From: Cladochytrium replicatum
Taxonomy: Eukaryota; Chytridiomycota; Chytridiomycetes; Cladochytriales; Cladochytriaceae
DNA: 64,000 bases
Reading direction: 5' to 3'
NCBI GenBank assembly: GCA_025526935.1
Contig: JAHLKD010000024.1
Coordinates: 434,001-498,000, forward strand
Shown here: positions 54,901-63,464 of the stretch, piece after piece
How the letters are laid out: each line of letters begins with the position of its first letter
How positions within the stretch are numbered: the stretch's first letter is position 1
Notes under the pieces: model-generated
What the model saw: only the letters and a program-made list of their open reading frames with translations
Told to the model about the DNA's origin: nothing
The model's database searches: none
Made by a program: the position numbers and the translations under genes

Positions 54901-55287
54901 CCACACCAACATCTCCCAACAGTATGTCTTCGTTTGTTCCTGCTATATCGGCTTGGCCGCCTGTTTCCAAACCCCCGACCTTATTGTAGGAACTGTCATG
55001 ATGCCCCTGAAGTGTCGCGTGCCCATGTCTCTGTGTGTCTACATTTGCGTGCTAGTTTGTCTGCTAGTTTTGATCTAGGCCCACCTGATGATCCCCGCCT
55101 ACCTCTTGACATTGCAATTGATATGCTTTCACCACGGCCTTTTTATCCTTCCCCTGCTTTTTCCCAGTGGGTTCTTGTTCTTCGTGCACTTAACCGCATT
55201 TGGTCAAACTGTCTTGGTTATGAGTTAGTTTTGTCTCCAGCTCCTGATTGTATCTTGTCTGCTTTTGTTGATTTGGATATGCCTTAG
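51907..55287 (+). CDS. LINE A1 ORF2: APE endonuclease-reverse transcriptase
   Basis: 1126 codons, starting at an ATG that overlaps the ORF1 stop (ATGA), which suggests termination-reinitiation coupling. The N-terminus is an exonuclease-endonuclease-phosphatase domain with VGTFNCRNLSFG, LLTETHLFPLD, LLLGDFNARFLATGD, SIIDLLFVNP and SDHFPVTAVF (catalytic N, E, D/N, D, H all present). The reverse transcriptase core (about residues 520-790) has SQYRPITLTNVDRKIFE, AGFQANRSGVECVF, FLDIKAAYDTV, GLFQGSVLSPFLYSVF and the catalytic FFADDIALFSAT. Near the C-terminus YCRNCHDAPEVSRAHVSVC is a CCHC zinc knuckle as in LINE ORF2 proteins. The frame is uninterrupted, so enzymatic function looks possible. Confidence 0.95.
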   Translation: MISVRVGTFNCRNLSFGVLDSLFRFMRANHIVFLLLTETHLFPLDPLPSPDLIFDTRFSPGSSGTRRAGVGVLINRSLCRASDFRLVSSYGGTSLWFTFRGLLVGGYYLPPCGIAQDPFLEEFIASLPQHVPSSPCPVLLLGDFNARFLATGDHSSNRRGRLFEQFISAASFSLVKHPSCHNPTFSSRNGDSIIDLLFVNPLLQCDPISYIVHSRLADGEFMPWASDHFPVTAVFSFAPPNASAPSAAPPHKRWAAHLLREPAVFQAMEDVGHLFFDPTLADVNAALSPILEAPAFAQMSVDVAQGCIDSALDIILSFVTSCAACVIGPPSLVRRRPALPLLPPHLVALRRSYLLAHKHYLAVSSCDDPDPGLVEYCRLERDRLSRERVKAFRTWSLSQRAREASGDNMFSSSPSSLTEVSKVLSTARRCHQRRSAASGLLSDPASLSHYRNHFASVYQTQFAQSSASAEHVRLHALNDSVSVSVSDFVCAIRSSPNNSAPGSNHIPAELFKPLASDVAILFVQLSNAIFRSGLSPSAWNAGLLLPVWKNKGSIGDISQYRPITLTNVDRKIFERTLLPMLVAHVGKLDPAQAGFQANRSGVECVFALDATLRRASRTALPYCVTFLDIKAAYDTVHRPLLWERLRQFPRIPNRLISVLMSMFDRCSSQVVVENRSSDLFSLPRGLFQGSVLSPFLYSVFINPLAQLLRRESSHLARFSYNTPVFNSLFFADDIALFSATPEQAQRALKICEDFALASHFVFSPSKCAVLSSQRLPTPLKLHGSALPVEVSFRYLGHYFTIEGFDLAATIDHRLEKARASLYLFAPYVSYFGGSAPRVARLLFLSFIRPSLEFGLALIRPSTAQLQVLERFCYHALCRLFSIAHTTSRVGLLLLAQIPTFEFRLKYLQARMFARWSSDSSPLLPAAVLQFYRSSPVGYGSSPYFSACHNDLIVPMPVVPPLHPLMLHFQSLAVAHNGPIAVSFAPVRNLKLRHPLLLPPHQHLPTVCLRLFLLYRLGRLFPNPRPYCRNCHDAPEVSRAHVSVCLHLRASLSASFDLGPPDDPRLPLDIAIDMLSPRPFYPSPAFSQWVLVLRALNRIWSNCLGYELVLSPAPDCILSAFVDLDMP

Positions 55288-55448
55288 TGTTTTGAAACAT
55301 TTTACTTTTCCTACGGCTCGCACGGCTCCCCATGTGCTGCCAATTTACGTGTATTTTTACACTTGTATTTGGATTTTGCACCAGCGGGTGATATGTATTG
55401 GTTGGACAATAAATGCATATTATGAAGTTCAAAAAAAAAAAAAAAAAA
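55288..55448 (+). other. LINE A 3' UTR and poly(A)
   Basis: From the ORF2 stop to 18 A. Contains CCTACGGCTCGCACGGCTCC shared with the SINE, and TGATATGTATTGGTTGGACA followed by an AATAAA poly(A) signal near 55409, shared with the detached tail at 58389-58492. Confidence 0.85.
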
Positions 55449-55576
55449 TGTCCGACTTGCGCGCTTCCCTATGTGCTGGTCCACGACCATCTTGTAAGGC
55501 ACTTTACTTTGGGTGTTGTTTATTGTTATGCATTGTATGTGCAAATAAATAAATAATATTGTTCAAAAAAAAAAAA
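55449..55576 (+). mobile_element. Detached 3' tail of LINE family B with poly(A)
   Basis: Contains CTATGTGCTGGTCCACGACC and ATCTTGTAAGGCAC, nearly identical to 58090-58130 at the end of LINE B, then GTTATGCATTG, AATAAA and 12 A (55565-55576). It is a short 5'-truncated copy lying between A1 and B. Confidence 0.85.
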
Positions 55577-58186
55577 CTTGGAATCTCCGATTGTTTAACA
55601 ATCAAGTTATTCCATTGGAACTCACTTCAGGTCCCTGTGGGGACTTCTCTTTCTCGTGCAGTGGCCCAGGGAGCAATTGATTCCGCATTTCAAATTATAG
55701 TTGATTTTGTTGAGGCAGCAGCAGTTCTGACATTGGGACCCCCAACACCTCGTCGTAGAGCACCAGCGACCACTCCTTTGCCCCCTGAGATTGCTTTGTT
55801 GCGTAGTAAGGCTCGTTCAGCATTCCGTGACTATTATTCCCTCTTTCACCACAATTCTTCTGACCCTCTTCTTCCTTTTCTAAGAACTCGCCAACGTGAT
55901 AGTCACAAAGCATTCAAATCAGCTCTGAGATCACACAGGAGTAAGACAAAAGCAAAATTTTTTGATGACCCTAGTTCTTCATCAGTGCCTTCTCTTCTGA
56001 AACATGTGTCTCATGCTCGGCGCTGTGCTAACTTTCGTACTTCAGCTAATGGTTTAGACTTTGATCCTCAGTCTTTAGCCAAATATTCTGATCATTTTGC
56101 TAGTGTCTACAATGCTCAAGCTGCTGACCCAGTTTCACCTTCAATTGTTCTGTGTGATTTTCAGCTGCCATTGGATGTTGAAGCTTTTGTTCTAGCTATT
56201 AGGGACTGCCCTTTGGAGTCTGCCCTGGGTCATGATCGTCTCCCTGCAGAACTATATCGCCCAATACTAATTATCGCCCCATTACTCTTTCGTGTGTTGC
56301 CCGAAAAATTTTTGAGCGAGATTTGTTGCCACATCTTTATTCTGCTATCACGTCTCAACGCCCACTTGATGCTGCCCAAGCGGGATTTCAGTCACACCGC
56401 TCGGGAATGGAATGTGTTTTTGGTCTTCAGGCATGTATCTCCCGTGCGTCTAATGCCAAGGTTCCTTGGGTTGCTGGTTTTTTAGATATTCAAGCAGCTT
56501 ATGACACCACAAATCGTGCAATTCTTTGGGCTGAGCTTCTTTCTAGGGGAGTACCGTTGCCATTTGTTTTTGTTTTGAAGTCTCTGTTTGATTTTTGTTC
56601 TTCCAGAGTGGTTGTTGCAAATTGTTTTTCAGATGCTTTTGATTTGTTTAGAGGTTTGTTTCAAGGTTCTGTTCTCAGTCCACTTCTCTATATCACTTTT
56701 CTTGATCCTCTACCTGGGCTCCTCCGACCATTTGCCCCACCTATAACACTCTTTCATCCTGCCAAACCACGATATAATTCTTTTTTATTTGCAGATGATT
56801 TGGCCTTGTTTGCACTTACTTTGGATGCTATGCAGGTTCTTCTCTCTGTTTGTGACCAGTTTGCCCAAGCTCGTGGTTTTTCTTTTGCTTCTTTGAAGTC
56901 TGTGATTCTCACAAAAATTCCTATTCCTGCTCATTCGCCTTTGCTTCTTCATGGTCAAACTCTGCCTGTCAAGCCTTCATTTCGTTATCTGGGTTGCTTT
57001 TTTGGAGATACTGGATTTGATGTTTCACTGACTATTTCCCATCGACTTGCCAAAGCGCGCGCAGCTTCTTTTCCTTTGCTTTGTTTTTCAAGGATGTTTG
57101 GTTCTCATTCTCTGGTTGTGGTTCGTCATTTGTTTTTGTCTTTTATTCAACCTACGCTTGAATTTGGTTTATATTTTACTCTTCCCTCTGTTGCTGGTTG
57201 CAAACCAGTTCGGACTTTTATTCACCAATGTTTGTGTCGATTTCTTCGCCTTTCATTTTCCACTTCAATTGCTGGGGTTTTACTGTTTTTTAAGTTTCCT
57301 GACCTTCAGTTTCGGCTTCAATATCTGCAGTTTCAGATGTTTCAAAGTTGGCTGGATGATGATGCCCCTGATATGGTTCACTCTATGTTATCATTCTTTC
57401 TTCACCAGGGAAAGCACTTTCGTTGTTCTCCTGTCCCTTTCAACAATCACTTCCTCTTCCCGGCTGCAAATGTTGTAGTTCCCAAACCTTCTGATGTTAT
57501 GGCAAATCACTTTCACCAAGTAGCCTCATCTGCCTATGGTTCTATAGCTGCTAGCTTTGCTCCCCTTGCATCTGCACACCCTCATGCGCTAGCAATTGCT
57601 CCTCCATGCTTCCCTATTTCGTCAATCTTGAGGCTTCTGCAGTATTGTGTTGGAAGTTTGTTTTATCACCCCCGCAAGCAGTGTTGTCGCTGCTGCACTG
57701 CAACTCTCTCTAGATCTCATGTTTTAGAATGTTTGCGTCTTGACCTATTGTTGCCTCCAGTTCCTGTTCCTGTTTTACAACTTCCGCTTGAAGTTGCAAT
57801 TGATAGCCTTCGTCCACTTTGCATTGTCAACCCAGCGAATCTTGCACCGTTGTATCTAGTTTTTCGTTGTCTCCATAAGATTTGGCTTCACTGTATGGGT
57901 CTGCCATTAGAAGTTTCTCCTCCAGACTCCCTCTTTGGCCCTGCATTTGTGGATCTTTAACTTTTTCTTTTTTCATTAATTATTACTCACCTGTTTTTTT
58001 GGCACCTTAGCAGTATCTGACAGGTAGCCACAGGTTTGAGTTTACATTCTCTGTTTTGCTTTGTTGCTTTTCCTTATGCTGCGCGCTCCCCTATGTGCTG
58101 GTCCATGACCATCTTGTAAGGCACCTTTGGGTGTTGTTTTTTGTTATGCATTGTGTGCAAAATTAACAATAATATTGTTAAAAAAT
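55577..58186 (+). mobile_element. LINE B, 5'-truncated and internally deleted
   Basis: Starts inside ORF2, after the endonuclease, and ends with its own 3' UTR and a short A-run near 58180. The linker region (RAVAQGAIDSAFQIIVDFVE) and RT are homologous to LINE A ORF2 but clearly diverged, so it is a sister family. Confidence 0.85.
55590..57960 (+). pseudogene. LINE B ORF2 fragment (reverse transcriptase)
   Basis: The frame reads from about 55600 to AELYRP near 56260. A deletion of roughly 45 codons relative to LINE A (the segment between the AEL-KP and QYRPITL motifs) then changes frame, and coding resumes as NYRPITLSCVARKIFER, AGFQSHRSGMECVF, FLDIQAAYDTTN, GLFQGSVLSPLLYI and FLFADDLALFAL to the stop at 57958. 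The zinc knuckle RCCTATLSRSHVLEC is present near the end. The catalytic FADD is kept, but truncation and deletion make the copy dead. Confidence 0.85.
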
Positions 58187-58300
58187 CATCATTCACTTAA
58201 CCGATGCAGTTTTGTCTCCTACTCCTGATTCAATCTCCACGTGCTGGTGGAAGTCGCAAGTGAAGAAAGAAATTTAATTCCCTCAATATTGCACTACAAT

Positions 58301-58382
58301 CGTCGGCGCTAGGACTTGAACCTAGGCGGGGAAACCCCATGTGATTTCTAGTCACACTCCTTAACCACTCGGACACACCGAC
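58301..58382 (-). tRNA. tRNA-Ser (AGA)
   Basis: On the minus strand, starts GTCGGTGTGTCCGAGTGGTT, a class II tRNA of 82 nt. The acceptor GTCGGTG pairs with CGCCGAC (one G-U) with G as discriminator base. The anticodon loop ACTAGAAAT gives AGA. The long variable arm is ATGGGGTTTCCCCGC, and the T arm is TAGG-TTCAAGT-CCTA. All are as expected for serine. Intronless. The detached LINE A tail begins right at its 5' end. Confidence 0.95.
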
Positions 58383-58492
58383 TTAATTTTGCCGTTTTAC
58401 GTGTATTTTTTCAATTGTATTTGGATATTGCACCAGCAGGTGATATGTATTGGTTGGACAATAAATACATATTATGAAGTTCCAAAAAAAAA
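58383..58492 (+). mobile_element. Detached 3' tail of LINE A with poly(A)
   Basis: TTTTACGTGTATTTTTTCAA, TGATATGTATTGGTTGGACA, AATAAATACATATTATGAAG and 9 A. Matches the 3' UTR of A1 (55345-55430) closely. It is 5'-truncated at the tRNA-Ser 5' end and followed at once by the (CT)n start of copy A2. Confidence 0.9.
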
Positions 58493-58519
58493 CTCTCTCT
58501 CTCTCTCTTCTCTGTCTCT

Positions 58520-58563
<44 letters not shown>

Positions 58564-59019
58564 TCAAAAATCAATGCCGCCTCCCAGCACTCCGCATGCC
58601 GCGCCGCCCTCCGCACCCCCCGCTGTGCCCCCTGATGGACTTTCTGGTGGCACCGTGATTTTTGAGGTCCGTTCGCGCCCCCGTGCCTCCTCTGTTGAAA
58701 ATTCCGCTCCACAGCATCCATTCTCCGCTCCTGCCTCTCCAATTCGCTGGGCTGATGAATGTGAATATGGGGGAGGATGAAAATGCCGAATCACGTGACT
58801 TCCGATCACGTGACCCTGGCGCCAAAAGACCTGCTGAACATGAAATTGCCCCGTGGTCGCTCCCGTTCTCGTTCGCGATCACATCTGCCCGGTGTCCGGG
58901 TTCTTGCTGCTGTGGCTGCTCCCTCGACTGTTGCATCTCTGGCTGATCTCTGTGTCGTTCTCACTCAGATGCAATCTGTTTGTGCCACCTTTGATCCGTT
59001 GGCGATGGTGGATCCTATG

Positions 59020-59496
59020 TGTTAAAAACCAAGGGCTTCTCCGGCAGCGGTAGGGCGTGTTTAGCTGTACTGTAGCTAGCACAACAGCTCCAGGTTCCGT
59101 CTCTTGGCCCAGTACCTGTTCTCCCAGGTGTGTATATGCCTAATACTCCGACAGGCTGTACACTACACCCAAGCTGGTCAGGCAACCAGGGAATGCTGTG
59201 GTCAAAGACATTGGTCACATCAACTCCTAAATTCAAGTGAACAGTGCGTGTGGGCATACGTTGTGGTCAAAGACATTGGTCACATCAACTCAAAGGACCA
59301 AGCCACACCACATTCCCCACTAAATGCCAAGATCACTCCACACAGGACCTGCCAAACATGGATATAAATACATGAAATACAAGTCCATAAATAAGAATGA
59401 AGAGGGATTGACAAAAAATCTGTCAGGTCAAAGAGAAAAAAGACAACCCAAAGGATAACCCATATAGCAAACAGTCTGATATGCTAGTTTTTAGCA
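59020..59496. mobile_element. Solo LTR, 477 bp, inside LINE A2
   Basis: Begins TGTTAAAAACC and ends TTTTTAGCA, with a 5-bp target duplication CTATG at 59015-59019 and 59497-59501. LINE A1 has the uninterrupted site (GGATCCTATGCTTGC), so the borders are exact. Contains a directly repeated GTGGTCAAAGACATTGGTCA unit at 59198 and 59263 (65-bp period) and a TATAAATA box near 59360, as expected for an LTR promoter. The internal retrotransposon is not present. Confidence 0.9.
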
Positions 59497-59734
59497 CTAT
59501 GCTTGCACATTTGCCGAGGGACACTCCTGCTGAATTTTTAGTGTTTGTCGTGATATGGCCGAGGATCTGGTGGGTCGCTTTGGGAGGCCGCTGCCTTCGC
59601 CTTCACCTCTGGTTGCCCCTGTCTCCCGCCCTGATGATGTGGCTGTGCCTGTGTGCCTTCCCCCTAGACAACTGCATGGTAATCCTCCAATTCGGGACGA
59701 TCTTGGGAACTCTGGTGCCCCTGGCCCTTGCCCC

Positions 59735-59795
59735 CCGTCTAGTCGACCTGCCCCCCGTCTAGTCGACCTGCCCCCCGTCTAGTCGACCTGCCCCA
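59735..59795 (+). repeat. 20-bp triplication in LINE A2 ORF1
   Basis: CTAGTCGACCTGCCCCCCGT-type unit present three times; A1 has it once (about 51217-51240). Probably replication slippage in a GC-rich run. Confidence 0.9.
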
Positions 59796-60970
59796 CGTGG
59801 ACCTCGTGGTCCACGCACTTATGCTGCTGCTGCTGCCAATGCCCATACCCGTGTGCTTGAGAGTCTCCCCACACTGAGTGCTGAATCTGGTACACTTGCT
59901 GGTCATGACCCACTTTGAATGTCAGCCTTCGTGGTCCTCGGCCTGTCGTATTCTATCCACCGACCTCTCCGCTGCTGGTCTCCCCACCTGCTGATCTTCA
60001 GGCTCGTGTGGATGATTTGACCACTGTGTACATCAAGGACATCATGAGACAGCGGCTTGGCTTTGTGCGGACCATGCTGAGGGCTCTTTTGGGCGATGAG
60101 GTGGTGCGTGGTATCTGCCACATCAGTTTTGTTGGTCGCAACATTGCTTCCTTTATCTGCATACGCTCAACCGCAATTGCTCTCCGTGCGCACTTCTCCA
60201 CCCAGGAAGCTTCCACTGACAAATCAAACCCTGACTTTCTTTGCCGAGCCTCTACTCTGCCTTTGGAGCAGCGGGAGGCTGCAGTCAGGGAAGTTGTCCA
60301 CAAGAGATATGCACATATCCTCAGTTCAGTTACTGATCCTGCTATTTTCCTGTCAGCTCCCTATGGACGCTCAGGAAACTGTGCTGGACAGTGCCCGGGG
60401 GATTGCGTGTCAGCCTCGCTCAACCCATCTTCGTCAATGATTAGTGTTCGAGTTGGTACCTTCAATTGTCGAAATTTGAGCTTTGGAGTTCTTGATTGTT
60501 TCGTTTTATGCACACAAATCACATTATTTTTCTGCTCCTGACTGAAACACACCATTTTCCTTTAGACCCGCTGCCTTCCCCAGATTTGATTTTTGACACT
60601 TGTTTTTCTCCTGGGTTATCGGGTACACGAAGGGTGGGTGTGGGAGTCATGATCAATCGCAGTCTTTGTAGAGCTTCTCATTTCCGTCTCGTTTCTAGTT
60701 CTGGTGGCCCCTCTCTATGGTTTACATTTCGTGGGCTTTTGGTTGGAGGGTATTATTTGACTCTGTGTGGTATTGCTCAGGACCCCTTCCTTGCCGAGTT
60801 TATTGCTTCACTTCCTCAACATGTCCCGTCGTCTCCGTGCCCTGTTCTTTTGTTGGGCGATTTCAATGCCCGTTTTTTAGCCACTGGTGATCATTCTTCA
60901 AATCGTAGGGGTACGTTGTTTGAGCAATTTATTTCTGCCGCTAGTTTCTCTCTAGTTAAGCACCCTTCCT

Positions 60971-61651
60971 TGTTGATGCATGCACATATATGGAACTAGC
61001 TACTCCAGTCTTCATCCACTACCGACACTGAGGGGAAATACCCTTACCAGAGACGTCTGGGACAAGTTCATGCGTAATCATACATTACATGAAAGAACTG
61101 GCATTTCTATATATTGGTCATGAAGACATCCTCCTTTACTCATTAGAATCTAGTAGAGTTCTGCGAGTGATCACGCGTTTGAGAAAGAATGTGATGCTAA
61201 TCAGTTTGCTGCTGACAGTTATATCATACTCGAGTACATCTCGTATGATATTAATGCAAGGTACTACATACTTATTTCTCATAGAGAACATGTCATTGTA
61301 GACAAGATTATAGCTAATCTTCATGTTCTGCTCACAATGGTTATTGTGAACGATCACTGGGATCTATATCTCTCTATTCGAGAGAATAATGTTTATATTA
61401 GATATTTCCATATATATATAGCCACAGGTTAATTATAAAAGCCGAAATGACAGTATATTTGAATTGTTTGCACAATTCAAAGAGCCTGTGGCGATATGAG
61501 ATTTCAGGTGGCTGTGGCGCAAGAGCGTGATTGGAGAAACACGAAACTCTGCACCTACACAGATCAACCTGAGGACTATCTCTAGCGCAAGTCCCAGATC
61601 AGCAGCACTAAAACTGATCAAATCACATCGCCCTCAAACCAAACTTCGACA
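60971..61651. mobile_element. Solo LTR, 681 bp, inside LINE A2 (second family)
   Basis: Begins TGTTGATGCATGC and ends AAACTTCGACA, with the 5-bp target duplication TTCCT at 60966-60970 and 61652-61656. The empty site in A1 reads CACCCTTCCTGTCATAAC. TGTTG...CGACA ends are typical of Ty1/copia LTRs (family knowledge). Its sequence is unrelated to the 477-bp LTR nearby. Confidence 0.9.
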
Positions 61652-63375
61652 TTCCTGTCATAACCCCACATTTTCTTCTCGCAATGGTGACTCCACTATC
61701 GATTTGTTGTTTGTCAACCCTCTGCTTCAATGTGGTCCTATTTCTTACATAGTTCATAGTCGTCTAGCCAACAGCGAGTTTATGCCTTGGGCTTCTAACC
61801 ATTTTCCGGGTTACAGCTGTTTTTTCTTTTGCTCCTCCCAATGCCGGCGCTCCCTCTGCTGCTCCCCCCACAAGCGCTGGGCTGCTCATCTGTTGCGTGA
61901 ACCTGCTGTCTTTCAAGCAATAGAAGATGTGGGACATTTGTTTTTTGATCCCACCCTTGCTGATGTCAATGCTGCGCTCAGTCCAATTTTAGAAGCTCCC
62001 GCCCTTGCCCAAATGTCTGTGGATGTTGCACAGGGATGAATTGACTCTGCATTGGATATTATTTTGTCCTTTGTTACTTCGAGTGCTGCTTGTGTCACTG
62101 GACCCCCCAGTTTAGTTCGCCGTCGCATTGTTGCCGCCGCATTTAGTGGCCTTGCGACGGAGCTACTTACTTGCTCATAAGCACTTTTTAGCTGTTTCTT
62201 CCTGTGATGATCCTGATCCTGTTTTAGTTGAGTATTGCCGCTTGGAGCGTGACCGGCTATCGCGTGAGCGTGTCAAAGCTTTTCGTACTTGGTCACTTTC
62301 TCAGCGAGCTCCAGAGGCTTCTGTCGACAATATGTTTAGTTCTTCTCCTAGTTCTTTAACCGAGGTTAGCAAAGTTCTTTCCACCGCGCGTAGGTGTCAT
62401 CAACGGCGCTTAGCTGCAAGTGGTTTATTGTCTGATCCTGCCTCTTTATCTCATTATCGCAATCACTTTGCCTCCGTTTATCAGACTCAGTTTGCACAAT
62501 CCTCTGCCAGTGCAGAACACGTTCGTCTACATGCGCTGAATGATTCTGTGTCAGTTAGTGTCAGTGACTTTGTTTGTGCTATTCGTTCTTCCCCAAACAA
62601 CACTGCTCCTGGCCCAAACCATATTCCAGCTGAGTTATTTAAGCCGTTAGCTTCTGATGTTGCTATTCTTTTTGTTCAACTTTCAAAAGCTATTTTCCGC
62701 TCAGGTTTGTCACCCTCTGCCTGGAATGCTGGCTTGTTGTTACCTGTTTGGAAGAATAAGGGTTCCATTGGTGATATTAGTCAGTACCGCCCGATTTCTT
62801 TAACCAATGTTGATAGAAAAATCTTTGAGCGTACCCTGCTTCCTATGCTTGTAGGTAAACTTGATCCCGCCCAAGCTGGTTTCCAGGCCAATCGTTCAGG
62901 TGTTGAGTGTGTTTTTGCATTAGATGCTACCCTTCGACGGGCTTCCCGCACTGCTCTGCCTTATTGTGTTACTTTCTTAGATATTAAAGCAGCGTAAGAT
63001 ACTGTGCATAGGCCTCTTTTGTGGGAACGTCTTCGTCAATTTCCCAGAATTCCAAACCGTTTGATCTCTGTTTTGATGAGTATGTTTGATCGTTGTTCTT
63101 CTCAGGTTGTTGTAGAGAATCGTTCTTCTGATTTGTTTTCGCTTCCACGAGGTCTTTTTCAAGGTTCTGTTTTGTCTCCGTTCTTGTACTCAGTTTTCAT
63201 CAATCATTTAGCACAGCTCCTTCGTTGTGAATCCTCTCATCTTGCTAGGTTTTCTTATAACACTCCTGTTTTCAATTCATTGTTTTTTTGCTGATGACAT
63301 AGCTTTGTTTTCTGCCACCCCTGAGCAAGCCCAACGTGCAAGGAAAATTTGTGAAGATTTTGCTTTAGCTTGGGA

Positions 63376-63464
63376 ACAACATGGTTCGAGACTCCCGTGG
63401 ATATTCCGAATGATAAAATCTAAGATCATTACGTAATGCCCTAAAAGTATGACGTAGATTGTGT
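63376..63464. other. About 80-90 bp foreign segment in LINE A2
   Basis: Replaces a short piece of A1 (CTCATTT between TTTAGCTT and TGTGTTTT) with sequence including GGTTCGAGACTCCC, reminiscent of a B-box, and CATTACGTAATG, a palindrome. No target duplication is clear. Origin unknown. Confidence 0.6.

Larger units (their letters stand above)
50454..55448 (+). mobile_element. LINE A1, near-intact non-LTR retrotransposon
   Basis: Begins directly after the SINE poly(A) with CC and a (CT)n tract (50455-50505), then ORF1 and ORF2, a 3' UTR with an AATAAA signal and an 18-A tail (55431-55448). The same (CT)n-AAAAATCAATGCCGCCTCCC start is found in copy A2, so it is a true 5' end. ORF2 carries an APE endonuclease and a reverse transcriptase but no RNase H domain that I can see. 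The only defect noticed is a frame difference near the ORF1 N-terminus relative to A2. The clade was not determined. Confidence 0.9.
58574..60438 (+). pseudogene. LINE A2 ORF1 remnant
   Basis: Begins with the probable true ORF1 start (MPPPSTPHAAPPSAPPAVPP) and keeps frame to about 58757, where one extra base shifts it. It is split by a solo LTR at 59020-59496, carries a 20-bp triplication near 59740-59785, loses bases near 59890, and ends with the same CAATGA overlap into ORF2 as in A1. Confidence 0.85.

Noticed and set aside
59020-59496. DNA transposon or MITE interpretation of the 477-bp insert
   Set aside because: TG...CA ends with a 5-bp duplication and a TATA box fit a solo LTR; inverted similarity at the ends is short.
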